From NCBI GenBank assembly GCA_010015655.1, contig ML976656.1, positions 1,465,050 through 1,529,049 of the forward strand: a DNA stretch of 64,000 nucleotides, given 5' to 3'. The notes below the pieces were generated by a model. It ran no database searches and was not told the DNA's origin. It saw nothing but the letters and a program-made list of their open reading frames with translations. Source of the stretch: Bimuria novae-zelandiae CBS 107.79 (taxonomy: Eukaryota; Ascomycota; Dothideomycetes; Pleosporales; Didymosphaeriaceae). A program made the translations under genes and the position numbers. How positions within the stretch are numbered: position 1 is the first letter of the stretch; the number at the start of each line of letters is the position of its first letter. Of this stretch, positions 23,250 to 34,438 are shown one piece after another.

Positions 23250-25653
23250 CCCTGCCTTGGCAGTCAGTGCGCCGCATCACTAAAACGCGCCACCTTATAA
23301 GTCTATTAATAAAGGCGTTACTTAGTAGTCTTATTAGCCCTCTCCTTAGCGCGCGTATTTATAGCTACTTCCTACGTAATATACTTCTCTTGTAGTAAAT
23401 AAGCTTTAAGCTACTTATTTACTATCTAGATTTTTTTTACTTACTTTTTTAAAATTCTAATTATTATTTCTTAGCTTTTTATTAGCTAAGAGAGTTGCGC
23501 ATCCTTTATACGTAAATAAGTAATTAAAATATAGCTCTTTTATACTACTTCTTAAGTTACTTTAAGGGTAGAGCCTTATCCTTTATTTAATACTATTTTT
23601 TATTTTTAAAGACCTCTTAAAGACCCTTATTCTCGTATTTTAAGAGTTGCTTTTATATTATAATTAAGTGTATTGTCTAGCTAAGCTTACGCGACTTATT
23701 AGTTATAATATTCTTAATAGTAGAGTATAAAAGTTACTTTGTTTTATACTAATCTAACGCACTAAGTATTAACGTAAAGCTTTTTTATAATTTTTACTTT
23801 AGTAAAGTCTCTTAATAAAATCTCTTAAAAATAGGTGTTAGATCTAGTAGCAAAATACCTATATACTTAAAAGCTTTAGTAATTAATCGCGGCGTAACTA
23901 AAGTAGTCTAGACTTTTTAAAAGAGACTAAAAAAGTTCCTTTTAGTAATTATTAATAGTTTTTAGCTTTTATAGAGATATGCGGAGAACTCGTTAGAGTA
24001 GACAATAAAAAGAAACTTGAATATATAAATATTAAGAGGCTATAGCGTATATGTTATATAAGGGGGAAATAATATAAGGAAGGTCTTATTCTAGTTATAA
24101 TAATTAATAAAATCTATAGTAACGTAAGATCTATACTTATTATAACTATTGAAGGCCTATCTCGTTATTTGACTAGCCAGAGGGAGATAATATACTAAAA
24201 ACTATATAGTATTAGGATTAATTTCCTCTACTTAGCTTAATTATAGACTCTTAGTAGTAGATTAATAAATTAATAGTAGATCTATTGGCGCATATACATG
24301 CGATAAGCAAAATCTATATATAATTATTATCTATAACAGTTATAAGGAGACGCGAACCACTAGTGCTACTTCCTTATTATATTAAGCACCTCTTACCTTA
24401 ATAGGATTATAGATACGTTATGTAAATAGACCCTACTGCTAGCTCGTGGAGAGCGCGGCAGGAACATAACAAAATAATATAATTAATAATACACTAATTT
24501 TACTGCCTTGCATGGTTATCCTTTATCTTACTGCATTAATTGTAATATTATCTTATATAAATTATTATACTTAGTAAGTCTTATATAAAGACCTGTTAAA
24601 GATCCTTTTTAAGTAGCCTGTAATTCTAAGAAGGAAACCTTTCTTATCTATATTATAGTAGTAATAAAGCTATATAATATACTTCAATATCTTCTTATAT
24701 AAAAGCTTAAAGTAAAGCTTATATTTTGCCTCTAATTAGCGTTATAGTAATTACTATTAAGACTAGTTATTTATTAAGATATTAAGAAGTCGTTGTTGCA
24801 CTTAGTAAGGTAATTAACCTAAGATATACTAACGTCCTTTTAGGCTATCTAGGATGCGAAGGTCTATATTATATAATATATAAAAGGTAACGTGTTCGGC
24901 AAGCGAGTGGATCAGGCAAGTAAGCGGATCACTCTATTTTACTAGTAAAACCGTGATTTTTACATCCCTGTTAAGGCTCTTAATACTTAATAATAAATTC
25001 TAAATTTTTAATGTAGTTATATTATATGTGCAAGAATAACTATACTAAATTTCTATAGTTCTAATATATGTAGTTATTAAAATATGGCGTATAGGGACCA
25101 AAATACCCCTATAATGTAGTAATTCTTAAATAACGTCCAGTTTCTTTAGGCTAGAGCTTAATAATTTTAAATATATAAATTATTTATATCGGTGCAGCTA
25201 GCTACATAACTTTATAAATTTTGCTATTATGTATTAAGAGACTTAACAGGAGTATAAAAATCACGATTTTACTAGTAAATGGAGTAATCCGCTTACTTGC
25301 CTGATCCACTCGCTTGCCGAACACGTTAGGCTACGCTTAGTAGGCTATTTAATGTACTATAGAAGCTCCTTTTCTTATTATTAATTAAGGATTTAGCTTT
25401 TTCTAATAGTAACTTGCGACGCGTAGATAGCGCATTTATACTAGCGCGTTAATATAGATTATATAATACTAAAGTCTTTTATAATTTATCTATATCTATA
25501 TAAAAAAGTTTCTCTTAATTATTATAATTCAATTGCTGTAATTACGGCCTTAATTAGGTCTATATTGGTGGAAATATCGCGCGTCGAAGCTGGGGCGCTT
25601 TATTGTTGGGTGGCGCGTTTTAGTGATGCGGCGCACTGACTGCTAAGGCAGGA
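23250..25653 (-). mobile_element. Fot-C: pogo/Fot1-like DNA transposon
   Basis: Inverted repeats of about 42 bp, left end CCCTGCCTTGGCAGTCAGTG, right end mutated by C-to-T changes. TA duplications at 23248-23249 and 25654-25655. Minus-strand coding; the N-terminus near 25590 (TNIDLIKAVITAIEL) matches the MDPIQAAIDEIE start of Fot-B. A 437-bp MITE is nested inside; without it the element is about 1.97 kb. Extremely AT-rich, no usable ORF. Confidence 0.88.
24890..25326. mobile_element. MITE nested in Fot-C
   Basis: 437 bp, inverted repeats of roughly 100 bp beginning ACGTGTTCGGCAAGCGAGTG, TA duplications at 24888-24889 and 25327-25328. No coding capacity. The ACGTG terminus is shared with Fot-A, Fot-B and Fot-E, so it was probably mobilised by a Fot-type transposase. 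Confidence 0.9.
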
Positions 25654-26230
25654 TACTGTGATTCCCTACCTAGCGCACGTCCCCACCCAACGCATGTTTT
25701 CGAGATGTTAACCACCTATAAAATAAGGCTGTAGAGCTAACCACGATAGCTATAATTATAGGATTTTTTATAAAAGTAAATATAAGATATATTTAAATTA
25801 ATTGGTAATAATAAACTACTTATAATAGTATTATAGGAGCTAGACTTTACAGGTACGCGTAAACCTAGCTACTAAAAGTACTTTATTAACTTTAAAAATA
25901 TTATTAATAGTAATAACTTTAGATATCTTAAAAGGCTTTTTAAAAAGTAAATAGACTTTACTAGTTTTCCTAGTAGCTTTTTAAGAGGCTTAAAAGTCTT
26001 AGTAAAGTTACTTTTTAGCTTATTTTATAATTTAATCCTCCTTACGCTTACGCGCCTTTACCTTTTATTATTAAATATATAATTATTTAACTACTAACTT
26101 TATACGCGCTCTCTCCTTTTTTATAGCTTATTTATTTTACTTTTATAACTTTTTAAAGTATTAATCTTCTAGCTTTTATTATTACGCAAGCTTATTATTA
26201 AGGTCTTTTTATACTTACTTTTTATAAGTA

Positions 26231-26486
26231 TCTTAAACTGTTGGTATCAAACCTGCGCAACACTGCTACGGCTTTCACCGCCATGCAGTTTGCCTGCGGT
26301 TTGTTGCGCAGTTTGCCTGCGGTTTGTTGCGCTAGTCCTGATCGGGCTAGCAGGGAACAAACCACGCTTGATAAATACTTCTCACAATAGCCCACCACAA
26401 TAGATCTGCAATCAAGAATCAAATCAATACCACATCGTTGCAACGAAGTCTTGATCCAACAGCCTATTGCCGTATCAACATAAACC
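26231..26486. mobile_element. Unclassified 256-bp insertion in Fot-D
   Basis: Bounded by the 10-bp direct repeat TTTATAAGTA (26221-26230 and 26487-26496). Its composition is normal, unlike the AT-rich RIPped host around it. It contains a perfect tandem 23-mer (26285-26307 and 26308-26330). I see no clear inverted repeats, poly-A tail or tRNA-like promoter boxes. A 9-11 bp duplication would suit a Mutator-like non-autonomous element; a SINE-like origin is also possible. Confidence 0.6.
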
Positions 26487-27116
26487 TTTATAAGTAATTA
26501 GAATATAGCTTTACTATTATAATTATTAGGCACTTAAAGTAAGAGAAATTTATTACGTTAATAGCGCTTCTTTTTATTATAAAGGGCTTTACATAATTAC
26601 TTATTCTTATATTATAAAAGTTAACTTTGTACGGCTATCGCGTAAAGACTTTATAAGAGTTATTAAGCATAAAAATTATACTTACTTATTATCTCCTTTA
26701 TTACTTACTTTAGTAAACGTTTAATCCTGCGCTAATTTAAAGCTAAAAGAATTAATATACTACTTTTACTTAAAAAGGGCCTCTTATAATCCTTTTTAGT
26801 AAATTTCTAAAAAATAACTTTAGGGTTAAATAGCGCAAGCCTAGTTACCTTAAACGCCTTTAAGATTGTCTCTTCCTTAAAGGCGGTGTGCCACGCGGCG
26901 TAAAAGAGGCGATAGAAATCTCTCTTGGTGATAGAGGAGATGCCCTGGCAGTTATACATGAAGCTCGTGAGCTCCACGCTGTAAGCCGACGAGAGAGGCT
27001 TAAAGAGGGAGACGTTGAGTGGCTAAAGCGTGTGGGTAGCGTGCGGAGAATATATAGCGAGGAGTATATAGTTTTCGTCGCAGTATTTAATAAATTCTAT
27101 TATAATATAAAAGCTA

Positions 27117-28963
27117 ACGTGGTTCACCACCGAGCGGGCCAACCCCACCAAGCGGGCCACTTTTTAAAAGTCAGTCTATTGCGAAGCGCCTCCTACAACA
27201 CTACTACAATTTACTATAATTCGCAGAACATAGAAATACTATTTAGACTTATTACTATTAAATATATCTACAATTTCTACTGCGCAGGTGCGAGCGTTGT
27301 GGCCAGCTTCGCCGTAACGTTCGCAGCGCCTCTGCCCACGCACCCTCTTTGCAGACTCTTTACCCTCCTTTTGCCCACTACTATCCTTTTTAGCCATTAA
27401 ATCGACTACCTCTCCTACTATAAGTGTCTTAGCTACCTAAATATACTTTCTTTTTTAACTTTTTACCTCTATTACTATCTCTACTACCTTATGAAGCCCT
27501 GCTATTTCTTATTATATTAATACTATTTCGTGCCCTATTAATGCAACACCTTTATTAAGCTGCTTAACAGCTCTAAGAAGCGGAGAAACTAGTAAATCTT
27601 TATACTTCTATACACGCTTACAAACTAGCGTTAACTAAGCCTCTATCTTGTGGAGGTTACTTAGTGTTTTTAATTCCTATAGGGTATCCTTTACGTTAGG
27701 TGGAGTTGGCGTACGAAGAACCACATTAAGTCTTAATAATACCGCCTCTAGGTCGTGTAGGACTAATCTAGCGCCTTTAAAGCCTACGTAAATATTCGCC
27801 TTTATTATTACCTTCTTAAAAGCTACTTTAAAGGCTAGTAGAAAGGCCTCCTTCTTAATCTACTTAGTGCTATACCGTGCTAAGCTACTAATCTTATTGC
27901 TGTACGCCTGCTTTAAAGGCGAAAAACAACCCACATTAAGTGGCTATAAGAGGTGTGATAAGTGTAGAGGCATATAGAGAATAATAATCTTCTGTTCCTT
28001 ATAGTATTTGTAGAATTCGTGTGAGCAGTGGCTCTTATAACTATTTATAATTAGTAGCTAGTGTGCACCTAAACTACGCGCCTTAGTATAGGTATTAAAA
28101 TACCTTAGCTAGGCAAGACTAAGCTTGTTTAACGTCTAGCTATTAGGACTAACTTTAATAACCTAGTCTTAGGGTAGATTGTAGAACTAAGACGTGATTA
28201 GAACCTTGCTAAGGAAGATAAAAAAGGGTAGTAGAGCCTAGCCTTTAGCGCTAACACCCTAGATATTAGTAACCTACCTATAATTACTAGGTTAAATCTT
28301 CTTTAGGTTGCTTCACTTCTTAGAGCCTGTAAAGACTATCTAACCCTATATTACCCCTATTATAAAGCCTATCTCGTCGAAGTTATACGTGTCGTCATCA
28401 GCGATACCGTACTTAGCCTTAGTATTAGCAACTAGCTCGAACTAGGGCGTTATAATACGTAGATCTTTGTTTAGGGCTTACTAATAATTATATAGATAGC
28501 TCCTTTAAAGCTTAATTTCTAGCGTACGCGTCTTAAGCCTGTCTACCTAGTACTTACTAACAGGCTATCCACCGCGCTTAGCAAGTAGATTATTAGCTAT
28601 ATCTTAGACTATATCCCTTATTGCACCTATTCCTCGCTAGTTAAGCTTAAGTATACGTTGGACTAGAGCCTCCTCCTCTAGCTTAGTTAGCTTCTTTAAG
28701 TTAGGCTCGCGATCGCGTTAAGAGAGGGCTCCTTAGCGTTATTATTATACTATTATTTAAGACACGCTAAAGGCTATAATAACGCGTCTTTCACTCTTAT
28801 TATAATCTTTAATTATAGCTTAGATAGCAAGCTATAGTGCGCTTTTAGTATAAGGTTATTGCGCGTTATGTTGTGATGGCATTGTAGTATAAGCTAGAGG
28901 TGGGCTGCATTTAGCAAAGTTGGCCCGCTCGGTGGGGTTGGCCCGCTCGGTGGTAAACCACGT
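27117..28963 (-). mobile_element. Fot-E: pogo/Fot1-like transposon nested in Fot-D
   Basis: 1,847 bp, inverted repeats of about 43 bp beginning ACGTGGTTCACCACCGAGCG, TA duplications at 27115-27116 and 28964-28965. The repeats contain the motif CACCRAGCGGGCCA twice in tandem. Transposase reads on the minus strand. Confidence 0.93.
27400..28882 (-). pseudogene. Fot-E transposase remnant
   Basis: Starts at ATG 28882 (MPSQHNAQ) and continues with YTKSAL, LAI and IIKDYNKSERRVIIAFSVS, interrupted by TAA/TAG at Gln positions, as an N-terminal helix-turn-helix. Around 28340-28400 the minus strand encodes YGIADDDTYNFDEIGFIIGV, the first catalytic Asp motif of pogo/Fot1 transposases (usually xNxDExG). 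The many stops make it inactive. The right half is the best preserved. Confidence 0.75.
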
Positions 28964-30036
28964 TATAACTATTAAAAATTAATAGGTAATAAGCACGCCT
29001 TACTTTTACTTTTATCTTATAATTAAATACCTACTTTAACTATTATAAGCTAAGCTTGTTATTAGTCTACTTGCTTAGTAATAAGGTAAAAAAAGTCTTA
29101 TAAATATTAAAATTAAAATTTTAAAGCTAGGTATCTTAAAAATTACTTAAAACTACTTAATAAATAAGGGCAAGCGTAAGAGCTAAACTATTAGTATAAA
29201 TATATATAATTATTATAATTTACTTTTTATTATTTGCTTTATCTCTTTACGCTTATATTATTAGCGGGAGAAGATCCTCTTTACTCTACTAAGTATTTTA
29301 ATTAAAAATTCCTTTTTATCTATATTATATATATAGCGTAGCTTAATATTATACTAGTTAACCTTCTTGCGTAGGAGATTAAATATAGGTTATATTTAAA
29401 AGAAAAGTTAGCTTTATAGCATAAGGCGTCTATACTACTAGTCTATTAATTAATAAGCTTAATATTATAATAGTTAATAAATTAATATACTTAGTTTTTT
29501 CAAGACTCTTTTTAGGTAATTTAGGCTATAAAATTTTATATTATTTATCTTATAGGTAGTAAGCCACGTACGTAAAACTTATTAATATAAATAATAAGGT
29601 GCGTCTTTTATTATTAAGTAAAGAGGTAGTATTTATTATTTACCTTTTATTTAGTACCCTAAATACCTTGCGCTCTTTTAGATAAAGTTATATAATTAAC
29701 CTTATACTTTTTTATAATTTAAGTATAATTAGGTTTATTACTAAATTTTAGGAATTTAATTACTGCAATCGCGGCGCCTATATTATGGTTTTTTATAGAG
29801 ATATTAATGTTTTAAGATGCGTAGGTTTTAGTTGTGGGAGACAAAAAACGTGCGTTAGGTGGGGACGTGCGCTGGGTGGGGAATCACAGTAATCCTCAGC
29901 ACACAATAGTGGGACACACAATTAATAGAAAGGGCGAAGCTTTATACATTATCGTTACCCCCATATCCGTTTCTGGATCACTGGGACAATTCTTGTACCG
30001 CAATACCTCCCTGAGACGAATCGTAAATTCCTCGTC

Positions 30037-30869
30037 ATGGCAGTCAAGATCTACGGTTCCATTCAATCGACATGTACGCAGCGCGTCATCTTCACGGCCT
30101 TAGAGCTCGGTATCGACTACGACCTACACGACATCAACATGATGAATGGAGAACACAAAGTGAGAGTAACCAAATCCTCATGCTGACACTAACTAACAAA
30201 CATGCAAGAGTGCTTCCTATATCCGTGAGCGCCAACCGTTCGGCCGCATTCCCGCCCTTGAAGATGGTCAAACTGCATCTTCGAGTCTCGAGCCATGTGC
30301 CGATATCCAGTTGCCAAATCTGCCAAGGACTCGGGAAAGACGGCTCTGTACTTTTGTACTAACGAGCCAGTTACCGTGGATCTAAGGGAGCAGTTAGCAA
30401 GCATTGAGTACTCAAATTTCGATTCATCGATGGCAAGATTGGGATATGAGAAGATGTTCAAGAGGTATGCAAACAACTTTAGGCCCTTCCTCACCGGCTG
30501 CTCTTGTCGCCAAATCCAACTTAATCTATTTCAGGTTCATGGATAAAGGCGAAGCAAATGACGTTGTAGTCGAGGCAGCGACTCGCAATTTGTTGGATGC
30601 ACTTGACCACTTTGACAAAGTGCTCACGAACCGACCGTATCTTTCAGACCATGTAAGCTGACCATGTCTGCATCTGTTGTATTTGCTGACGGGTTGAATG
30701 ATAGGGCTTTGGCTTGCTTGATATCTACGATGCACCTTGGATCAACTTCCTTCCGACGATCTAGTTGGAGCAGGAGCTTTCTTCAAGGTACGGACTCCAG
30801 AACTGGTGGGCGCGTGTCAGTGCACGACCTTCGTGGAAGGAGCTAGCTAGGCTTCAAGTTGCGCATTGA
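30037..30869 (+). pseudogene. Glutathione S-transferase gene, broken
   Basis: Four exons: 30037-30159, about 30209-30464, 30535-30652 and 30705-30869, with GT...AG introns of about 49, 70 and 52 bp. Starts MAVKIYGSIQSTCTQRV, the thioredoxin-fold N-terminal domain with the active-site loop. Exon 2 has FGRIPALEDG and, in another frame, FESRAMCRYP (the glutathione-binding ESR motif), so there is a frameshift near 30265-30285. Exons 3-4 encode the helical C-domain (LDALDHFDKVLTNRPYLSDH, then DIYDAPWINFLPTI, then WWARVSARPSWKELARLQ). A TAG at 30762-30764 replaces a probable Gln. Family role: conjugation of glutathione to electrophiles. Divergently oriented to the monooxygenase once the transposons are ignored. 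Confidence 0.87.
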
Positions 30870-31067
30870 CAACAAGTGCGAGACAGTCGCATGGCTTGGT
30901 AGTCGTGTGTGTTACACAGCAGCAAATCGTGGATCGAATCTTAGAGCGCCCACATAGCGACACGAAATAAAAAGAAGCCGCTTTGATCTACACAAGGAGA
31001 TGGTAGAATAGTTACAAGTATAGAGAGACAATCAATACACAGTCGTAGACTTACTGTTCGAGAGGAG

Positions 31068-31493
31068 TAGTAGTAGTAGTAGTAGTATTGGTTTTACGTC
31101 CTATGTAACCTCCCAGGGGGTATGTAGACGTGCCCTGCACTTAGTAAGGGCCACTCATGCTAGTGCTACCGCTGCTATAGGAGCGGCCTCTCTTGCTGCT
31201 GTCCCTCTCCAGATAGGGGCGACTCAGCTGTTTAATCTGGCCTTTGTGTGACAATAGTGGGAAAAGGGGTGGCCTTCTAGCTGCCCCCAGTCCTGTACAG
31301 AAGCATGCCAAGACTTATTAGAGGTAAGGAAAGATATATACACGCATATAGGTATACAAAAGAGAGAGCTGAGTCTCATATAGTAGATACCCTAGCAAGT
31401 TGTGAGCAGGTAGCGTATCTACTTCGCCTAAAGCGAGGGTTTGCGTCCGCTCGCCCATGACGTGGTTGGCCAGTTGCTTGCTAACGTGTGCTG
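31068..31493 (-). mobile_element. 5'-truncated LINE copy with a trinucleotide tail
   Basis: 426 bp flanked by a 16-bp duplication TACTGTTCGAGAGGAG (31052-31067 and 31494-31509). The left edge is a TAG-repeat run (31068-31085), the element's simple-repeat tail on the opposite strand. The following bases (TTTTACGTC...GTAGACGTGCCC) resemble the 3' end of the LINE at 8790-8860. No coding part left. Confidence 0.85.
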
Positions 31494-31509
31494 TACTGTT
31501 CGAGAGGAG

Positions 31510-31855
31510 AAGATCCGATTCATCAGATTATAAAGGACGAAGTAGTAGAAATTCGAAAGCAGAAACGAGCTTTGTTTTTGGAGTTCAAACAGCTTGTGTG
31601 GCTTGCAAAGGGTTCTGTAGAACGCAGTTCGCGAGCCTTGCATCAACGCATGGGTTGTTTATGACAGATTGGAAGGATGTAATGGTTGAAGGATCGAGTC
31701 TGGATTCCTGAGGCTACGGTGATGCTTTCTTGACTCTAATTTCATTCTTAACTGTAGGCCGCATCCAATGCGGGATAAGGTCCCAGAAAGTTTTTCAAGT
31801 ATACCTTTGTAGCCGATGTATGTTCAGCTTTCCTCTAGTGATAGCATAACGCAAC
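31510..31855. other. Gene-free stretch
   Basis: Normal-composition DNA between the LINE copy and the hAT-1 element; no ORF with recognisable content on either strand. It continues the sequence interrupted by the LINE insertion and probably represents the region downstream of the GST gene. Confidence 0.4.
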
Positions 31856-31965
31856 TTGAGATGGCTTGTGTTGTTTAGTTTGATAGTGTTTTAGGAGGCG
31901 TTTTGTTTGAAAGTTTGATAGGTTTGATACCGTTTGGGTGTTAATCTGATCGTATATTGTACAAG

Positions 31966-34303
31966 TTACTTAGCGTCGCTGTCCCACCTGCATATGTCGT
32001 ATATTGCAGCTACCTCAGCGTCAGTTACGTCATTTGTAACGTGATCAGATGGAGGCTTGAAGCCAGCGTCGCGCCAGCTTCGTATACACTGTATTGCTGC
32101 AAGCAGTTGCGACCCAATTTTGCGTTGCCGTGGCTCTAATAGATCACCGGGCTCGCTAAACAGCTGCTCGCACTCACAACTTGAGGCTGGTATTGTCAAT
32201 ATATCGATCGCCAAGCGCGCTAAGCTGGGATACTTTGGGCGTAGGCTCATCCAATAGCCGACAGGATTGCCACCTTGTTCGAACTGCTCCTGCGTCTAAC
32301 AGAGTTCAAGCCGTCGCCAACGTTCGAGCCTATCCATCTCTGTCGCCTCACATCACCGCGAGGCTCCGCGTTGACGAGCGCGTTAATAGCATCGTTAATG
32401 CCGCTTGAGACCCGCACTAGTGGGCGGCTTGGGCGCTGTATTTGCGGCTTATAGAGCGCTCAAAGTTGCTGTAACCCAGCGTTGTTTGCCTTGAGCCAGC
32501 TCGGCTCGTCGCGCCAGCTGTTCTCACAGTAGTTCTTGTATTATGAGTGGAGGCAGGTAGCGGCAAAGTATACGGGTGAGTCGTCGAGCTTAATGTAGTA
32601 CGTGTTAAGCTTCGCCCAAGGCGCGCGTAGGTTGATAGGAAGGTGATCTTCGGGCGCGCTGTTGGCGTTATAGTTGACGCTGTCGTAGTTTTTTAGCAGC
32701 TGCTCATATACAGCAAGTACGGCTTCGAAGACGGGTATAACCTCATATATAGCGCCGAAACGGCCAGCTTTACCGCGAGCTTCAAGCTGTTTTGTCGCCT
32801 CCTTCAGCGGCTCCAGCACTGATATATACTGGGTTATCACCGCCCAATCGTCAGTCGTAAGCCCGTTAGATCTCATCCAAGCTGGCACTTTGGGGAGCTT
32901 GTTGTTACGGTTATGCGCGTACGCGTCGGTGCCCATCGTCCTTTCGATGTGGCTTTGGGCGTACTCGTTAACGGCATTATGGAGCTTTGCGGCGCGTAAG
33001 GTATCGTGGGAGCTGTTCCAGCGTGTGACGACTGGCTTTACGGGTTCGAGTATTTTCTGCTTTTGGTCAGGAGCCTTATCGTTAACACGGCACTGGCAAT
33101 CAGCAAAAAGATCGTGTCGTTGCGGTGTTTGGATACAGTTGATAATATCAATCAGCACGCCAAGCGGATCTTGCTGCTGCCATTCTTGCAGGTAAGCTGT
33201 CTCAATTTTGTGCTCGTCCTGATCGTTATCATACGCGTCCTCATCGAAGCCGAAGATGATCATCTGTCCCACCAGGTTGAGCGTGTGAGTGACGGCGGTG
33301 TCGTTGGCGTACGCGTTATCGAGCACAAAGTATCCGAGCTGGCTACGTGTTATACCGAAGACATCGATTATATTGCCAACAACTTCAGTTATCCTCTCGC
33401 CCGTGTGGGCACCCGTAAGCTGAGGCAGCGTGATGGGCAGGTCCCTAATAGTGCCGTCGGCGTCCGCAAAGTGAGCTACAACTCCAAAGAAGTCACGCTT
33501 GCCGCCTTTTGTTGTCCAGCCATCGAAGCTTATATGGATCTTACTAATAGCAGACGACAGCATCTGAACAACCTGTGGCTCCATGTAGCGATACGGCCTC
33601 ATCACGAAGCTAGCTATGCTGTTGTGACTTACTCATAGCGCATTAGCTGCCTCTGAGTTGGTAAACTCTATTATCTGTCTAAACGCAGGCGTTTCGAACT
33701 CACGGAGCGGGTGGTTATTTTCAACAAGCCACGTAACAGCAGCGTATCGAAAGCGCTGTACGTCGAAGTTTCCGAGCTCGTTGGCGACGTCTTGAGGCAC
33801 CTCAACACCGCTGTCAGTCATCATCCTGAGCGTCGTTTGGCCTCGCGGCAGCGTCACTAATTCAGTTTGCCCTTGCGATCGTAGCCGTGGCCAGGTAGCT
33901 TCTATGCGAGGTGATTGATAGCGTTGCTGGTTGACTTTGTAACCTCTGGATAGGTGCAAAAGACCTTACGATGATGGCAATATTTGCAAAAAAAGTACGT
34001 ACGATTAGGCTCACGAAGCAGGGCAACGCGGTAATCGTACTGTTATACCCAGCTTTTGTTGCACTTCAACGTACGCAGCTGCTTCTTCTGGTATGGCGTC
34101 GCGCAATTGCGACTCAAACGGCGCGTCTTCAGTGACCTGGCTTGCCGCAGCAACTAGGGCTTTACGCAGAGGTGCGGATAGGCAGCTCTGGCTGCGAATC
34201 GTCTCCTGGAATAGGCTGCGAGGCACTGCCTGTAGCTGTTTTTAGCGCGCTTCTGGGGGCCGCGGGTGCCCTCGGCGACGCGTTTTGGGTTACGAGGTGG
34301 CAT
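31966..34303 (-). pseudogene. hAT-1 transposase, few inactivating changes
   Basis: Starts near ATG 34303 (MPPRNPKRVAEGTRGPQKRA). A BED zinc finger lies at about 33920-34010 (YFFCKYCHHRKVF, later TSNAINHL). The catalytic RNase H-like domain fills 32541-33605 (ISKIHISFDGWTTKGGKRDF with the first Asp; GYFVLDNAYANDT). The C-terminal dimerisation domain is at 31966-32250 (SLARLAIDILTIPASSCECE). Defects: TAG at 33633-33635 in place of Trp, TAA at 32541-32543 in place of Gln, and frame shifts near 34230 and 33950. Much less decayed than hAT-2, whose protein (58133-58429) is clearly homologous. Confidence 0.85.
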
Positions 34304-34438
34304 ATTTGGGGTGTAGGGCGACGAGACACATCAAAAACAGGCTATAAAGGCAGTAATATGGCTGCAATAGATGGCTAACAGCGATAAAAAAGGATACGAC
34401 GACGGCCGTATACAGGATGACTAAGCTAACTACAACAC

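Larger units (their letters stand above)
25656..29889 (-). mobile_element. Fot-D: pogo/Fot1-like DNA transposon with nested insertions
   Basis: Inverted repeats of about 45 bp (left end CTGTGATTCCCTACCTAGCG; right end the reverse of CTGTGATTCCCCACCCAGCG), TA duplications at 25654-25655 and 29890-29891. It uses the same TA that forms Fot-C's right duplication, so it landed exactly at Fot-C's edge. It contains Fot-E (27117-28963) and a 256-bp insertion (26231-26486); subtracting both leaves about 2.1 kb. Heavily RIPped, minus-strand coding. Confidence 0.9.

Noticed and set aside
26888..27400. A 170-codon open frame on the plus strand
   Set aside because: It runs across the boundary of Fot-D into the Fot-E inverted repeat at 27117, so it cannot be one ancestral gene; no family features.
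7580..29889. Possible Starship-type giant element
   Set aside because: No tyrosine recombinase (DUF3435-like) gene was seen and every boundary is explained by individual insertions.
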